Counted from the first letter of the stretch, positions 42,888 to 53,030 are shown. The stretch: 64,000 nucleotides of DNA from Leptolyngbya sp. NIES-3755 (GCA_001548435.1 AP017308.1:4783030-4847029), one strand, 5' to 3'. Made by a program: numbers and translations. The notes: generated by a model from the sequence alone, not told the origin.

Positions 42888-44951
42888 TCAAGATCGCACT
42901 GCCGATCGAATCGCTTTAAATAATTCAGTAGGTTCGATCGGTTTAGTAACATGTGCTTGGAATCCTGCTGAAAGGGCAGCTTGTCGGTCTTCTGCACGGG
43001 CGTAGGCAGTCACCGCGATCGCTGGAATTTTCCAACCGTCACTCTGCAATTGTTGGATCAGTTGAAAGCCATCTTCTTCAGGCATTCCCAGATCGCTAAT
43101 GAGTAGATGATGATTGTGCGTAAGCTTCGATCGAGCATCTTCGGCAGAATGAGCGATCGTCACGGTTGCCCCTTGTTGTTCGAGTAAGAATCCGAGAAGT
43201 TCTCGCGCATCCGCTTCATCATCGACGATCAGAATGGAGAGTCCAGTGAGTTGATCGTCTGGAATGCGATCGACAGCGGTGATTCTCGGTTGTACTGGAG
43301 TCGTGAGTAAGGGTAACTCTACCGTGAATGTTGCGCCTAGATTTTCGCCAGGACTATCAACGCTGATTTTGCTGTGATGACGCTCGACAATGTGACGCAC
43401 GATCGCTAAACCCAATCCTAATCCTCCGAATTGTCGGGTGATGCTACTGTCAGCTTGACGGAATTGTTCAAAGACGTGCGGTAAGAATTCGGGAGCGATG
43501 CCTTTTCCGGTGTCTGTAACCGTTAGTGCGATCGTTGAATCGCGATCGGAAAGCTCGATCATAATGCTGCCGTTTTCTGGAGTAAATTTCACAGCATTCG
43601 ATAAGAGATTCCAGACAACTTGCTGAAGGCGATTGAAGTCACCGGAAACGCTTGTAAATGGCGAATTTAATCGAGTTTGGATTTGGATATTTTTGGCTTG
43701 GGCGGAGAGACGGACGGTTTCGATCGCAGCTTCCACAACTGTGACCATATTCACAGGTGCAAAAACCAGCGCTAGTTTGCCGCGCAGCATTCGAGAGACA
43801 TCTAAAAGATCTTCGATCAGTTGAGATTGTAGTTTGGCGTTTCTCTCGATCGTTTCTAGTGCCTGTTCGGTTTGAGTTTGACTCATCTTCCGGGTTCTGA
43901 GCAATCGAATCCAGCCGAGAATGGGATTGAGCGGAGAGCGTAATTCGTGTGAGACAACTGCGAGAAATTCATCTTTAATTCGATTGGCTTTTTCTTGTTC
44001 TAGGCGGGCTGCCCGTTCTCGTTCTAGCGCGTTCGCACGGTCTTCGATCGACATTTTCTGATCGTGAATGTCGGTACAAGAACCATACCAGCGAATAATG
44101 TTGCCGTCTGAATCGCGTAAAGGCAGAGCTTTTCCGAGATGCCAGCGATATTCTCCGGTTTTCGCATTTCGTAAGCGATATTCAACGGTGTATGGTTCTC
44201 CGGTTTTTAGGCAATGTTGCCAAACGATCGCGGCTTTTTCTGCATCTTCACGCTGGAAACAAGTTTGCCAACCTTCACCATCAGTTTCACCTGGCTTGGT
44301 TCCGGTGTAATCGTACCAGCGTTGATTGAAGTATTCATGATAACCGTCTGGTTTTGTGATCCAAAACATTTGCGGCATCGTATCCGCGAGTGTTTTATAA
44401 ATCAGTTGGCTTTCTTCTAGTGCATCTTCTGTACGCTTTAGTTTTGTAATATCCGTTTGTGATCCGGTTACTCGAATTGCGCGTCCAGTGTCGTTCCAAA
44501 TGGCTTGACCTCGATCGAGTACCCAAAGAATTGTTCCATCTTGTTGCTTAATTCGATATTCGTCGCTGTATTGTCCTGAGCCTTGTTTTATATAGCGATA
44601 AAATTGATCGAGAACACGATCGCGATCGTCTGGATGAATCGTTTCGCACCAAACTTCTACCGAATTCGCGATCGAGTCATGGGCTGGAATTCCGCGTAGT
44701 TCTTTCCAGCGATCGGATACATACCACTGATCGCTGACAACATCCCAATCCCAGAATCCGTCTTGACTGCCCTGGACAAATTGCTCTAATCGAGCTTCAG
44801 TATTTCTAAGAGCGGCTTCTGTTTGCTGGAGTCGTTCCAAAACTTGCGAATAGGTTAATTTCGCGTCAGAAAATTCTGTGCTGGACTGCCCCTCCGAGTA
44901 AGGTTGCAGATAAACTTCATACGAATCACTCGATCGGGAATGTTCTGTCAT
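42888..44951 (-). CDS. Hybrid sensor histidine kinase, two PAS domains plus receiver
   Basis: 687 residues, no membrane helices, so cytoplasmic. Order: coiled coil (about 30-60), PAS/PAC 1 (about 60-180), PAS/PAC 2 (about 185-305, FWITKPDGYHEYFNQRWYDY), HisKA with FLAVVSHELRSPLNPILGW (phospho-His about 333), HATPase with NLLSNAVKFTPE, DTGKGIAPEF, GLGLGLAIVRHI, and a C-terminal REC domain with LIVDDEADAREL, the phospho-acceptor Asp in LLISDLGMPEEDG, and KPIEP. The input is unknown, though the PAS pair often senses redox, light or small ligands. No cognate response regulator is adjacent. Confidence 0.94.
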   Translation of the reverse strand: MTEHSRSSDSYEVYLQPYSEGQSSTEFSDAKLTYSQVLERLQQTEAALRNTEARLEQFVQGSQDGFWDWDVVSDQWYVSDRWKELRGIPAHDSIANSVEVWCETIHPDDRDRVLDQFYRYIKQGSGQYSDEYRIKQQDGTILWVLDRGQAIWNDTGRAIRVTGSQTDITKLKRTEDALEESQLIYKTLADTMPQMFWITKPDGYHEYFNQRWYDYTGTKPGETDGEGWQTCFQREDAEKAAIVWQHCLKTGEPYTVEYRLRNAKTGEYRWHLGKALPLRDSDGNIIRWYGSCTDIHDQKMSIEDRANALERERAARLEQEKANRIKDEFLAVVSHELRSPLNPILGWIRLLRTRKMSQTQTEQALETIERNAKLQSQLIEDLLDVSRMLRGKLALVFAPVNMVTVVEAAIETVRLSAQAKNIQIQTRLNSPFTSVSGDFNRLQQVVWNLLSNAVKFTPENGSIMIELSDRDSTIALTVTDTGKGIAPEFLPHVFEQFRQADSSITRQFGGLGLGLAIVRHIVERHHSKISVDSPGENLGATFTVELPLLTTPVQPRITAVDRIPDDQLTGLSILIVDDEADARELLGFLLEQQGATVTIAHSAEDARSKLTHNHHLLISDLGMPEEDGFQLIQQLQSDGWKIPAIAVTAYARAEDRQAALSAGFQAHVTKPIEPTELFKAIRSAVRS

Positions 44952-45031
44952 ATCGAATTGAGATCCTGCACGGGGGCATCCTAATCAGACTAACTCTGTA
45001 GACAGGGAGGCACTTCTATCCAAAGATAGAC

Positions 45032-46279
45032 TCACCGATCGCGCTTAAAGAAATCGCCAATCAAATACAGCGAACCACAAAGAACAGTGAGATTCGATCG
45101 CTGAGCTAAAACTTCCAAAGCAGTTGGAACATCAGAATAGATTTGACAAGAGTGCAGATCAGGACAAATCTCTTGTGCAAGGGTAGCAAGTTCCGTCGGA
45201 TCAGCCGAACTGTGATCGGGAACGGGAACTAAGAACAGCGAATCTTGCGATCGTAAAAGTGCCTTAAAAATATCTGCATGATCTTTGGTCGATAGCATTC
45301 CCATGACCCACTGAACTGGAGTTTTTTCAATTTGATCAATGTATTGCCGTAATGCTTCCGCGCTTGCTGGATTATGTGCGCCATCAATCAAAATTCGATT
45401 TCCTTTCCAGTTGTACCATTGCATTCTTCCTGCCCAAGTTGTGTTTTGGATACCGTTGATAATTGCGCGATCAGAAATACTCCAGTTCTGTTGTCTGAGA
45501 AATTGAATTGCAGCGATCGCTAATGCGGAATTGTGTAATTGGATTTCACCTTGCAGTGGCAATCGATAGTTGAAAGAATCATAGTGTGCAAAACCGTTGA
45601 TCGATTGTGCAGGTTCAGGATAGACAACGGGACAATTGAGATCGGCAATTCGGCGATCGACCACCGCTTTCGCTTCCGGTGGCAACGATCCAATCACTGC
45701 GGGACAGCCAGTTTTCAGAATTCCAGCTTTTTCACGAGCAATATTCGACAGCGTAAATCCTAATCGTTGCCAATGCTCTCGACTAATCGAAACAATCACA
45801 CTCACTAATGGATGTTCGATCACATTCGTTGCATCCAATCGTCCTCCTAATCCAACCTCAATCACAGCAATATCAACCTTTTGTTCTGCAAAGTACAACC
45901 ACATTGCAGCAGTCAACACTTCAAACTGAGTCGGAGGACAAGTTGAATCAACTTTAGATTGCACTTTGAGCAGAGATTCGTAGAGCGCTTCAGGCTCGAT
46001 CGAGCAATTGTTAATACAAATTCGCTCCGTCCAATCGATCAAATGCGGAGAAGTGTAGCGTCCAGTTTTATACCCTGCCTCAGTCAGAATCGTTGATAAG
46101 TACGCGCAAACAGAACCTTTCCCGTTACTGCCTGCCACGTGAATCACGGGGACTTGTTCCTGCGGATTGCCCAAGTCTGCCAATAGCTTCAAACTCGCCT
46201 CTAAACCGAGGTGTACCCCGAAACGCTCGTAAGAGTAGAGCAGCGCTTCTACCTTTTGAATCGTGTCCAAATTTGCCAT
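45032..46279 (-). CDS. folC: Bifunctional folylpolyglutamate/dihydrofolate synthase
   Basis: 415 residues. Mur-ligase family: VIHVAGSNGKGSVCAYL (ATP loop, about 43-59), GRYTSPHLIDWTERI, VIEVGLGGRLDATNVI (about 140-155), SISREHWQRLGFTLSNIAREKAGI, LPLQGEIQLHNSALAIAA, and ILIDGAHNPAS (C-terminal domain). Catalyses addition of glutamate to dihydropteroate and folates in one-carbon metabolism. Divergent from thrB. Confidence 0.93.
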   Translation of the reverse strand: MANLDTIQKVEALLYSYERFGVHLGLEASLKLLADLGNPQEQVPVIHVAGSNGKGSVCAYLSTILTEAGYKTGRYTSPHLIDWTERICINNCSIEPEALYESLLKVQSKVDSTCPPTQFEVLTAAMWLYFAEQKVDIAVIEVGLGGRLDATNVIEHPLVSVIVSISREHWQRLGFTLSNIAREKAGILKTGCPAVIGSLPPEAKAVVDRRIADLNCPVVYPEPAQSINGFAHYDSFNYRLPLQGEIQLHNSALAIAAIQFLRQQNWSISDRAIINGIQNTTWAGRMQWYNWKGNRILIDGAHNPASAEALRQYIDQIEKTPVQWVMGMLSTKDHADIFKALLRSQDSLFLVPVPDHSSADPTELATLAQEICPDLHSCQIYSDVPTALEVLAQRSNLTVLCGSLYLIGDFFKRDR

Positions 46280-46338
46280 GTCCGAAAATTGCGATCGTCT
46301 AACTCTACAATAGAGGACGATTTATTGCGATCGCTGCT

Positions 46339-47244
46339 ATGGCTACTGTGACTGTTCGCGTTCCTGCGACAACTGCAAATCTTGGGGCGGGTTTTGACTG
46401 TGTTGGAGCCGCTTTGACGCTGTATAACGACTTTCGATTTTCGGAGATTGAGACGGGCTTGAAGATCACGGCAACGGGAACGGAAGCCGATCGCGTTTCT
46501 TTGGGAACGAGCAATCTGGTGTATCAGGCATTTGTGAAATTGTTTGATCGAATTGGTCGAGCCGTTCCAGCCATTCAACTTGATATCAAAATGGATGTTC
46601 CACTGGCACGCGGTTTGGGAAGTTCTGCAACTGCGATCGTCGGTGGATTAGTTGGCGCGAATGAACTGGCTGGAACACCGCTCTCTCAGTCTGAAATTGC
46701 AGAGTTCGCGACCGAAATTGAGGGACATCCAGACAATGTTGTGCCTGCTTTAATTGGGGGATGTCGATTAGCTGCATTGGGTGTCGATCGGGTTTGGGAA
46801 ATCTGTAATTTACCTTGGCATTCGAGCATTGTTCCAATTGTGGCGATCCCAGATTTTGAACTCTCAACCGCTGAAGCTCGAAGTGTTCTACCTGCTACTT
46901 ATAGTCGTGCAGATGCGATTTTTAATACGTCTCATCTAGGGCTATTGATTCGAGGCTTGGAAAGTGGAAATGCAGATTGGTTAAAAGCAGCTTTGCAAGA
47001 CCGGATTCATCAACCGTATCGGGAGAAGTTGATCAAAGGCTATGAAGCTGTGAGAACTGCTGCGATCGAGTCTGGTGCTTTTGGTATGGTGATTAGTGGA
47101 GCCGGATCGACCGTGTTGGCATTAGCGCATCAGGAAAAAGCAGAATCCGTGAATGCAGCGATGGAGAAGGCTTGGACGAAATTAGGGATTGGGGTACAGG
47201 TGAAAAATTTAGCGATCGACCCTCAAGGAACGAGTTTGATTTAG
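46339..47244 (+). CDS. thrB: Homoserine kinase
   Basis: 301 residues. GHMP kinase: [20 protein letters not shown] at the N-terminus, the ATP-binding [17 protein letters not shown] (about 88-104), [14 protein letters not shown] and the C-terminal [14 protein letters not shown]. Phosphorylates homoserine in threonine synthesis. Converges with a 53-residue ORF on the other strand, overlapping it by 4 bp. Confidence 0.95.
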   Translation: MATVTVRVPATTANLGAGFDCVGAALTLYNDFRFSEIETGLKITATGTEADRVSLGTSNLVYQAFVKLFDRIGRAVPAIQLDIKMDVPLARGLGSSATAIVGGLVGANELAGTPLSQSEIAEFATEIEGHPDNVVPALIGGCRLAALGVDRVWEICNLPWHSSIVPIVAIPDFELSTAEARSVLPATYSRADAIFNTSHLGLLIRGLESGNADWLKAALQDRIHQPYREKLIKGYEAVRTAAIESGAFGMVISGAGSTVLALAHQEKAESVNAAMEKAWTKLGIGVQVKNLAIDPQGTSLI

Positions 47245-47402
47245 TGATTTTGAAACTGTGTCATCAACCATGCAGATGCCGCCGATTGGTTTTCTTGACG
47301 GCAGCGTTGTAGGGCTTGTTCGAGAATATCGAGTCTCAATCCAGGCAACACGATCGATTCTCGAATTCGTCGAACGTTGCTACAAGTGTCTAATAAAGTC
47401 AT
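47241..47402 (-). CDS. Small protein of 53 residues, unknown function
   Basis: ATG at 47402 to TAA at 47241. The product begins [20 protein letters not shown] and ends WLMTQFQNH, a helical, soluble, balanced composition with normal codon use for this genome. The frame ends exactly with the convergent thrB stop (4-bp overlap), a common arrangement for real small genes here. No family recognised; it could still be an accidental frame. Confidence 0.5.
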   Translation of the reverse strand: MTLLDTCSNVRRIRESIVLPGLRLDILEQALQRCRQENQSAASAWLMTQFQNH

Positions 47403-47483
47403 TGCATTAAATTATCCGCGATCGTTATTCTCTATTCTACCGCTGCTCCTCTACACTAAAAGTGAACTTTAACCCCCTCTCCT

Positions 47484-47987
47484 ATGCTGAAACGTGCTGT
47501 TCTCTTTTTCTTGATGGGTTGCTTGTTTTGGTTGAGTACCATTCCAAATGCCGTTGCACTTCCAATCAATCCTACGATCGCAACTTTATTCTCTTTCTCA
47601 GGCACTCGCCCATCGAACTTAGGATTGAACAACGATCGATTTGCGGATTGTCCTAGCACTCCAAATTGTGTCAGCAGTTTTAGCAGCGATCCAACTCATG
47701 CGATCGAGCCAATCCGATTCTCTACTGAACCTGAGAAAGCATTCTCTAAGTTAAAACAAACGATCGAATCTTTGCCCAGAACTAAGATCATTCAGGCTTC
47801 CGATCAATATATCTATGCTGAATTCACCAGCAAAATTATGGGCTTTGTGGATGATGTCGAGTTTTATCTCGATCGAGCAACGAAGTCGATTCAAGTGCGA
47901 TCGGCATCTCGATTAGGAGAATCGGATCTGGGTGTAAATCGCCAGCGGATTGAATCGATTCGCGCTCAATTGCAAGCGATTACATGA
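47484..47987 (+). CDS. DUF1499 domain secreted protein
   Basis: 167 residues. Signal peptide ending near AVA-LP (residue 24). DUF1499 is recognised by FADCPSTPNCVSSFSSDP (about 53-70), KAFSKLKQTIESLPRTKII, YIYAEFTSKIMGFVDDVEFYL, and the closing SRLGESDLGVNRQRIESI. The function is unknown. Its last 22 bp overlap the DUF4279 gene on the other strand. Confidence 0.88.
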   Translation: MLKRAVLFFLMGCLFWLSTIPNAVALPINPTIATLFSFSGTRPSNLGLNNDRFADCPSTPNCVSSFSSDPTHAIEPIRFSTEPEKAFSKLKQTIESLPRTKIIQASDQYIYAEFTSKIMGFVDDVEFYLDRATKSIQVRSASRLGESDLGVNRQRIESIRAQLQAIT

Positions 47988-48406
47988 GTATTTAATTCAG
48001 GTTCAACGTAGTCATCTAGCATCACGAGAATTGAAAGCTCGATCGACAATTGAGCATCAGCGGCGGCAGAGATTAATTCAACCGGAAGCGAAAATCCGCC
48101 CTGATCTTCCTCGCGAATCGTGCTGATGTATAACTCGGCTTGACAGGTTGAGCGATCGAGTTTTGCAATCTCAGGAGCTAACTGCTTTAACTGAATGGCA
48201 GCCTCGTGTAGTTGTTGATCGAGCGATTCACCATCCTGAATCATCGCTAAATCTAACTGCCAGAGATCTACGGGTTGCACTCTGCGTTTAGAAGCGCGAT
48301 CGCCCTGACGCAGACTTCGAGTTGGCTGAACTCCAAACAACTCTGTGAGATGTTCTGAGGGAGGCAACATCCCGGATAATCGGAGAGAGACTTCAACTGT
48401 ACTCAT
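47966..48406 (-). CDS. DUF4279 domain protein
   Basis: 146 residues. SLRLSGMLPPSEHLTELFGV, a conserved Trp in LWQLD, LDQQLHEAAIQLKQLAPEI and CQAELYISTIREEDQGGFSL fit the DUF4279 pattern. The family is often near phage-like or immunity genes but has no known role. Start overlaps nothing; the end overlaps the convergent DUF1499 gene by 22 bp. Confidence 0.7.
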   Translation of the reverse strand: MSTVEVSLRLSGMLPPSEHLTELFGVQPTRSLRQGDRASKRRVQPVDLWQLDLAMIQDGESLDQQLHEAAIQLKQLAPEIAKLDRSTCQAELYISTIREEDQGGFSLPVELISAAADAQLSIELSILVMLDDYVEPELNTHVIACN

Positions 48407-48431
48407 TTCAAGCGTTGAGACGTTGGTTCAA

Positions 48432-48632
48432 TCATAGCTCAAGGAATTCCTCTGCTAATTCGAGCAGTTCTTCATAAGTAAAGTTGTCTGCTCCTCCTCG
48501 ACCGCAAGTGCGTTTCACATCCTCAATGTATTTTCCAAATGCTCGACGTTGTAGCGAGTCCATTGCTTTTTGTTGTGCAACCGAATCGACCATTTGGCGA
48601 TCGTTTCGGTTTGCACCTCGTCCCCGTTCCAC
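48432..48632 (-). CDS. Small helical protein downstream of leuC
   Basis: 66 residues if the GTG at 48632 is used; it overlaps the leuC stop codon by one base, suggesting coupled translation. An ATG at 48593 gives a 53-residue version. Sequence MVDSVAQQKAMDSLQRRAF then an acidic C-terminus NFTYEELLELAEEFLEL. No family recognised. The usual leuC partner, leuD, is not here. Confidence 0.5.
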   Translation of the reverse strand: MERGRGANRNDRQMVDSVAQQKAMDSLQRRAFGKYIEDVKRTCGRGGADNFTYEELLELAEEFLEL

Positions 48633-50035
48633 TACATCAATTCACGTACGTCTGTGACCTTCCCGGTAATCGCCGCTGCTGCCACCATCGCCGGACTCAT
48701 CAACAAGGTACGCCCCGAAGCTGATCCCTGCCGTCCTTTGAAGTTCCGATTCGAGGAAGAGGCGCTAATTTGCCGACCTTGCAATTTATCGGGGTTCATC
48801 GCCAAACACATCGAGCAACCCGGTTCCCGCCACTCGAATCCGGCTTCTGTGAAAATACGATCGAGTCCTTCTTGTTCGGCTTGGTACTTCACCCGCTCCG
48901 ATCCTGGTACGACAAACGCTTTTACCCCGTCTGCAACTCGCCGCCCTTGAGCCACTCGCGCCGCTTCTCTCAGGTCAGAAATGCGTCCATTCGTACAGCT
49001 TCCGATAAAGCAGACATCGATCTTGGTTCCTTGCAGCGGTTTGCCCGGTTGCAGATCCATGTATTGGTATGCTTCGAGTGCGATCGCTTGTTCATCTGCG
49101 GGCATCACATCCGGAGTCGGAACCATCTCAGTTACGCCAATTCCCTGTCCTGGGGTGATCCCCCAAGTCACAGTCGGAGCAATATCAGCCGCATCGTAAA
49201 CGATCACGTCATCGTAAACAGCATCAGCATCACTCCGAAGACTATTCCACCAAGCGATCGCTTTCTCCCATTCTTCGCCTTTTGGAGCATAATCGCGACC
49301 TTGCAAGTAATCGTAAGTAACCTGATCAGGATTAACGTATCCGCAACGTGCGCCACCTTCGATCGACATATTACAAACGGTCATGCGTTCTTCCATGTTC
49401 ATTTGTTCAAACGTCGTTCCAGCGAATTCGTAAGCGTATCCGACTCCACCTTTGACACCGAGTTTGCGAATGATGTGGAGAATGACATCTTTTGCGTATA
49501 CGCCAGCGTTGAGCTTGCCATTCACTTCGATTTTTCTGACTTTGAGTTTTGAGAGTGCCAAGGTCTGGGAAGCAAGCACATCGCGGACTTGACTGGTTCC
49601 GATGCCAAATGCGATCGCACCAAACGCGCCATGTGTTGAGGTGTGACTATCTCCGCAAGCGATCGTCATTCCAGGCTGAGTTAATCCTTGTTCGGGTGCG
49701 ATGACGTGGACAATTCCTTGGCTTCCAGAACCGACCGGATAAAAGCGAATATTGTTCGATGCGGTGTTTTTCTCAAGCTCTTGGAGCATCTCTTCTGCCA
49801 TTGAGTCGAGAAAGGGACGAGCGAGATTGTCAGTCGGAATGATGTGATCGACGGTTGCAACCGTTCTTTCGGGAAACAAAACTTTCAAACCGCGTTCTCG
49901 TAACATTGAAAACGCTTGGGGGCTGGTCACTTCGTGAATGAGATGTAGCCCGATGAAGAGTTGAGTTTGTCCCGATGGCAGAACCCCGACGGTGTGCAAA
50001 TCCCAGACTTTATCGAACAATGTCCCGGTACTCAT
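48632..50035 (-). CDS. leuC: 3-isopropylmalate dehydratase large subunit
   Basis: 467 residues, full length. Aconitase-superfamily marks are [20 protein letters not shown] (about 134-153), [18 protein letters not shown] with the first cluster Cys, and [15 protein letters not shown] with the remaining two Fe-S cysteines. Isomerises isopropylmalate in leucine synthesis, with LeuD as partner. leuD is not in the window, so the two subunits are unlinked here. Confidence 0.96.
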   Translation of the reverse strand: MSTGTLFDKVWDLHTVGVLPSGQTQLFIGLHLIHEVTSPQAFSMLRERGLKVLFPERTVATVDHIIPTDNLARPFLDSMAEEMLQELEKNTASNNIRFYPVGSGSQGIVHVIAPEQGLTQPGMTIACGDSHTSTHGAFGAIAFGIGTSQVRDVLASQTLALSKLKVRKIEVNGKLNAGVYAKDVILHIIRKLGVKGGVGYAYEFAGTTFEQMNMEERMTVCNMSIEGGARCGYVNPDQVTYDYLQGRDYAPKGEEWEKAIAWWNSLRSDADAVYDDVIVYDAADIAPTVTWGITPGQGIGVTEMVPTPDVMPADEQAIALEAYQYMDLQPGKPLQGTKIDVCFIGSCTNGRISDLREAARVAQGRRVADGVKAFVVPGSERVKYQAEQEGLDRIFTEAGFEWREPGCSMCLAMNPDKLQGRQISASSSNRNFKGRQGSASGRTLLMSPAMVAAAAITGKVTDVRELM

Positions 50036-50083
50036 GGCAATTTAGGGTGGTGGCGTATACAAGCAAAGATTTATCTTACCGCT

Positions 50084-51271
50084 TTAAATCTCGACTTGAG
50101 GAGTTCGCTCTAAAACTTGTAAATATTGCCGTCCTGCCCGTTCCCAGGTGTATTCGGTTTCGATCAGCGATCGCGCATTTTGTGAGAGTTGCGATCGCAG
50201 TTCCGCATCTTCAAACAATCGCGAAATCGCTGCAACGTATTCATCGATTGAATTTGCTCTGAGTGCCCGTTGCTCGGATTGCAGACCTTCTAAACCTCGA
50301 TCGCTCGATACAATGGGCGTTCCTGCTGCCATTGCTTCCAGCGTTTTATTTTTGATTCCGTATCCAGTTCGCATTGGGATTACACAGACCGTTGCTTGGT
50401 GGAGATAATCCGCGATCGAGTCAACTCGCCCAGTCACGGTAATATTCTCACGTTCTCCAAGTGGTTGAATTTCTGCGGTGGGACGTGCCCCAACCAGCGA
50501 TAAAGTGACCTCTGGATAAATGCTTTGAAGTTGCGGCAAGATTTCTAGGCTCAAAAACTTCGCTGCATCAATGTTCGCTAAGTTATCCATTGCACCGATG
50601 AAGATCAAATGATGTCCACCCGGATCTTGCGATCGATAAGGAAATGCGGTGAAATCAACGCCATTGGGAATCACATCAATTTCAGCAGTAGGATTGAAAC
50701 TTTGAAGTTGAACACGATCGTCTTCTGTCGTCACTACAAGGTTTGTGAACTTCTGACAGTAGCGTTTCTCGTAGCGTTTTAGTAGTGGGAGATTAATGCG
50801 ATCGCGTAATTGATTTTCAGAAGTTCCCGTTTGTAATTGGTTCTTACAAGATCCGTATACAGAACTATGCACATTCACGATCTTTTTCTGTTGAAATTCT
50901 GGACGAACATAAATCTCATTGACAGAATGTTCGCAAGTGATGACATCGAATTTCTCAATATGTTGATCAATCCAAGCTTGCATCGTGGGGGAATAGTTCG
51001 ATCGAACACTGGGCGGCGTTCCTTCTATGAAAAAATCTGCAAATCGTTGAATCTTATTTGAAGCTTGAGGCGATTTCTCAAAGACAACTAATTCGCCCGT
51101 GAATTCCCGTAATGCTTCAATCTCAGCCTCACTTACATCTTCACTTCGCTGAGTCAGAACCGTAACTTGATGTGCCTGATTCAGATACTTGAGCAAATGA
51201 AATGTCCGAACTTGCGTTCCACCTTTAGTTGGGGGATAGGGGAATGTCGTGGACAACATGAGGATATTCAT
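50084..51271 (-). CDS. Glycosyltransferase family 4 (GT-B)
   Basis: 395 residues from the ATG at 51271. The frame is open 57 codons further but that part overlaps the divergent GT2 gene and does not resemble the family. N-terminal acceptor domain starts ILMLSTTFPYPPTKGGTQVR; the nucleotide-sugar domain has LIFIGAMDNLANIDAAKFL, ITVTGRVDSIADYL and the donor motif GYGIKNKTLEAMAAGTPIVS with its EX7E acidic residues. Probably transfers a sugar during exopolysaccharide or lipopolysaccharide synthesis. Confidence 0.9.
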   Translation of the reverse strand: MNILMLSTTFPYPPTKGGTQVRTFHLLKYLNQAHQVTVLTQRSEDVSEAEIEALREFTGELVVFEKSPQASNKIQRFADFFIEGTPPSVRSNYSPTMQAWIDQHIEKFDVITCEHSVNEIYVRPEFQQKKIVNVHSSVYGSCKNQLQTGTSENQLRDRINLPLLKRYEKRYCQKFTNLVVTTEDDRVQLQSFNPTAEIDVIPNGVDFTAFPYRSQDPGGHHLIFIGAMDNLANIDAAKFLSLEILPQLQSIYPEVTLSLVGARPTAEIQPLGERENITVTGRVDSIADYLHQATVCVIPMRTGYGIKNKTLEAMAAGTPIVSSDRGLEGLQSEQRALRANSIDEYVAAISRLFEDAELRSQLSQNARSLIETEYTWERAGRQYLQVLERTPQVEI

Positions 51272-51316
51272 GGCGCGATCGTGTCGATATTGAGGGAAAC
51301 TAAACCTGCTCTCGGT

Positions 51317-52258
51317 ATGCCCAAAATTAGTGTCTGTATCCCTACGTATAATCGCGTTCACTTGTTGCCCTTTGCGATCGACAGTGTTTTCGCTCAAACG
51401 ACCTCGGATTGGGAATTGATCGTGTGTGATGATGGCTCTCAAGACGGGACTTCCGAGCTAATGGAACGCTACACTGATCCGCGTGTTCGGTATGTCCGCC
51501 ATCCTCTTAATGTGGGTAAAAGTAACAATATGCGATCGGGCTATGAAGTCGCGACTGGAAAGTATTTCATCAAATTCGATGACGACGATCGCTTGACTCC
51601 AGAATTCTTAGAAAAGACTTGTGAAATTCTCGATCGTGATTCGTCGATCGACTTTGTTGGAACGGATCACTGGATCATCAATTCTGACAGTCAGCGAGAT
51701 CTTGAATTCACCGACAAGAATTCTCAAAACTGGGGCAGATCAGCACTCAAAGAAGGTATTCCTCCGGCATTATTAGAAACAGTATTCGTAAAACAGAGTT
51801 TTCAGATTGGCGCAACGCTATTCAGAATGCAAGCGTTACAAGATGTCGATTACATGCGCCCAAATATTCAAAACTGTGAAGACAATGATTTATTTGTACG
51901 CTTAGTACTCGCTGGAAAACAGGGTTATTACTTGCCACAACGGTTGATGGAATATCGAGTACATCCAGAACAACAAGGACTCGATCGAGCCATTCCCTAT
52001 TTGAAAGACAAACTGAGCTATTTAGAGAATTTCCGGTTCACGTCGGAATTGGAAAGAATTCGTCGATCGCGCCTTGCTGAAACTCAATTGTTGCTCGGAC
52101 TGAGATTGATTGAAATTGGAGAGACAGAGCGGGGACGGGAATTAGTTCGATTCGGTAAGCTTGCCTCAGTCTCGAAAGCTTATGTTGGATTCGCGCTTTC
52201 TGTGTTGCCCAAACCGCTAAGACATTTGGCATTTCACATAGTGAGAAAGCTCAAGTAA
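51317..52258 (+). CDS. Glycosyltransferase family 2 (GT-A)
   Basis: 313 residues from the ATG at 51317; an open frame runs back to 51167 but it overlaps the divergent GT4 gene. Typical start PKISVCIPTYNRVHLLPFAI, then VCDDGSQDGTSELM, KYFIKFDDDDRLTPEFLEK (DxD) and CEDNDLFVRLVLAGK. The C-terminal 100 residues are helical and may bind the membrane. Divergent from the GT4 gene by 45 bp, so a short shared promoter region. Confidence 0.9.
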   Translation: MPKISVCIPTYNRVHLLPFAIDSVFAQTTSDWELIVCDDGSQDGTSELMERYTDPRVRYVRHPLNVGKSNNMRSGYEVATGKYFIKFDDDDRLTPEFLEKTCEILDRDSSIDFVGTDHWIINSDSQRDLEFTDKNSQNWGRSALKEGIPPALLETVFVKQSFQIGATLFRMQALQDVDYMRPNIQNCEDNDLFVRLVLAGKQGYYLPQRLMEYRVHPEQQGLDRAIPYLKDKLSYLENFRFTSELERIRRSRLAETQLLLGLRLIEIGETERGRELVRFGKLASVSKAYVGFALSVLPKPLRHLAFHIVRKLK

Positions 52259-52286
52259 TTCAAATTATGAATCTTTAAAGCGCATT

Positions 52287-53030
52287 CTACAGATAATCTA
52301 GCCGCCGCTTGAGGTCTTCTAACTCTGTCAAGTCGAGATCAGCAAGCTGGATAGATGTACCAGTTTTTTGCTGCCCAAGCATATAGGCTTTCATTGCTTC
52401 GAGTTGTATATCAATCTCTTCATAAACAGGTTCTGCAAAATGAATTTCTAAGTTTTCGCCTGTTAGCGCTGATGATTGCCGTAAAACTCTGGTTTCCAGT
52501 TGTTCTTGTTGGAGCGACAGCGATTCGATCTTTTGTTTGTGCTGCTGCTTGTGAATTGCAAGCTTCAATACCGAAAATTCCTGGTATGTTTCTTGAGTCA
52601 GAACAGCAATGTGCCGAAACTTTTGTTCGAGTCGCTCGACTGCCCCAACAATTTTGTCTATGCTATTAAATTGCTCATCCCACGTTGAAGATTGCTGTGA
52701 ATCAATCTGAATCGAGTACGTCATCTCAACTTCTATGTCAATTATCTTCTTCTTGAGTTGACTAATCGTTTCAGCATCGCGGCTGCTTTGCATTCTCAGT
52801 CGCTCTACGTTCTCAGTCCAGACCTCTTCTCGCAAGGCAGCCTCTTTCACTAAATCACTTGCGCCTTTCTCCTGCGCTAATTTTTTCCGGCTTTTCCACT
52901 TTTCGACTTCCGCGATCGCAGTTTCAAGTCGCTGCCAAGTACGTATTTGGGCAGTAGTAGCACTGACAAGCGCTTGTTGCATTTTTACAAGACTTGCTTG
53001 CATCTGATTAATGTGATTGTAAGGCTCCAT
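52287..53030 (-). CDS. Coiled-coil protein, distantly PspA/IM30-like
   Basis: 247 residues, almost all helical. The segment AIAEVEKWKSRKKLAQEKGASDLVKEAALR (split here: AIAEVEKWKSRKK and LAQEKGASDLVKEAAL) resembles the PspA/IM30 pattern in which a Trp/Arg helix precedes AxxKGxxxLAxxAL. A long coiled coil continues to about residue 190, and the C-terminus is acidic (LADLDLTELEDLKRRL). A membrane-stress or ESCRT-III-like role is only inference; a search is needed to place it. Confidence 0.6.
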   Translation of the reverse strand: MEPYNHINQMQASLVKMQQALVSATTAQIRTWQRLETAIAEVEKWKSRKKLAQEKGASDLVKEAALREEVWTENVERLRMQSSRDAETISQLKKKIIDIEVEMTYSIQIDSQQSSTWDEQFNSIDKIVGAVERLEQKFRHIAVLTQETYQEFSVLKLAIHKQQHKQKIESLSLQQEQLETRVLRQSSALTGENLEIHFAEPVYEEIDIQLEAMKAYMLGQQKTGTSIQLADLDLTELEDLKRRLDYL

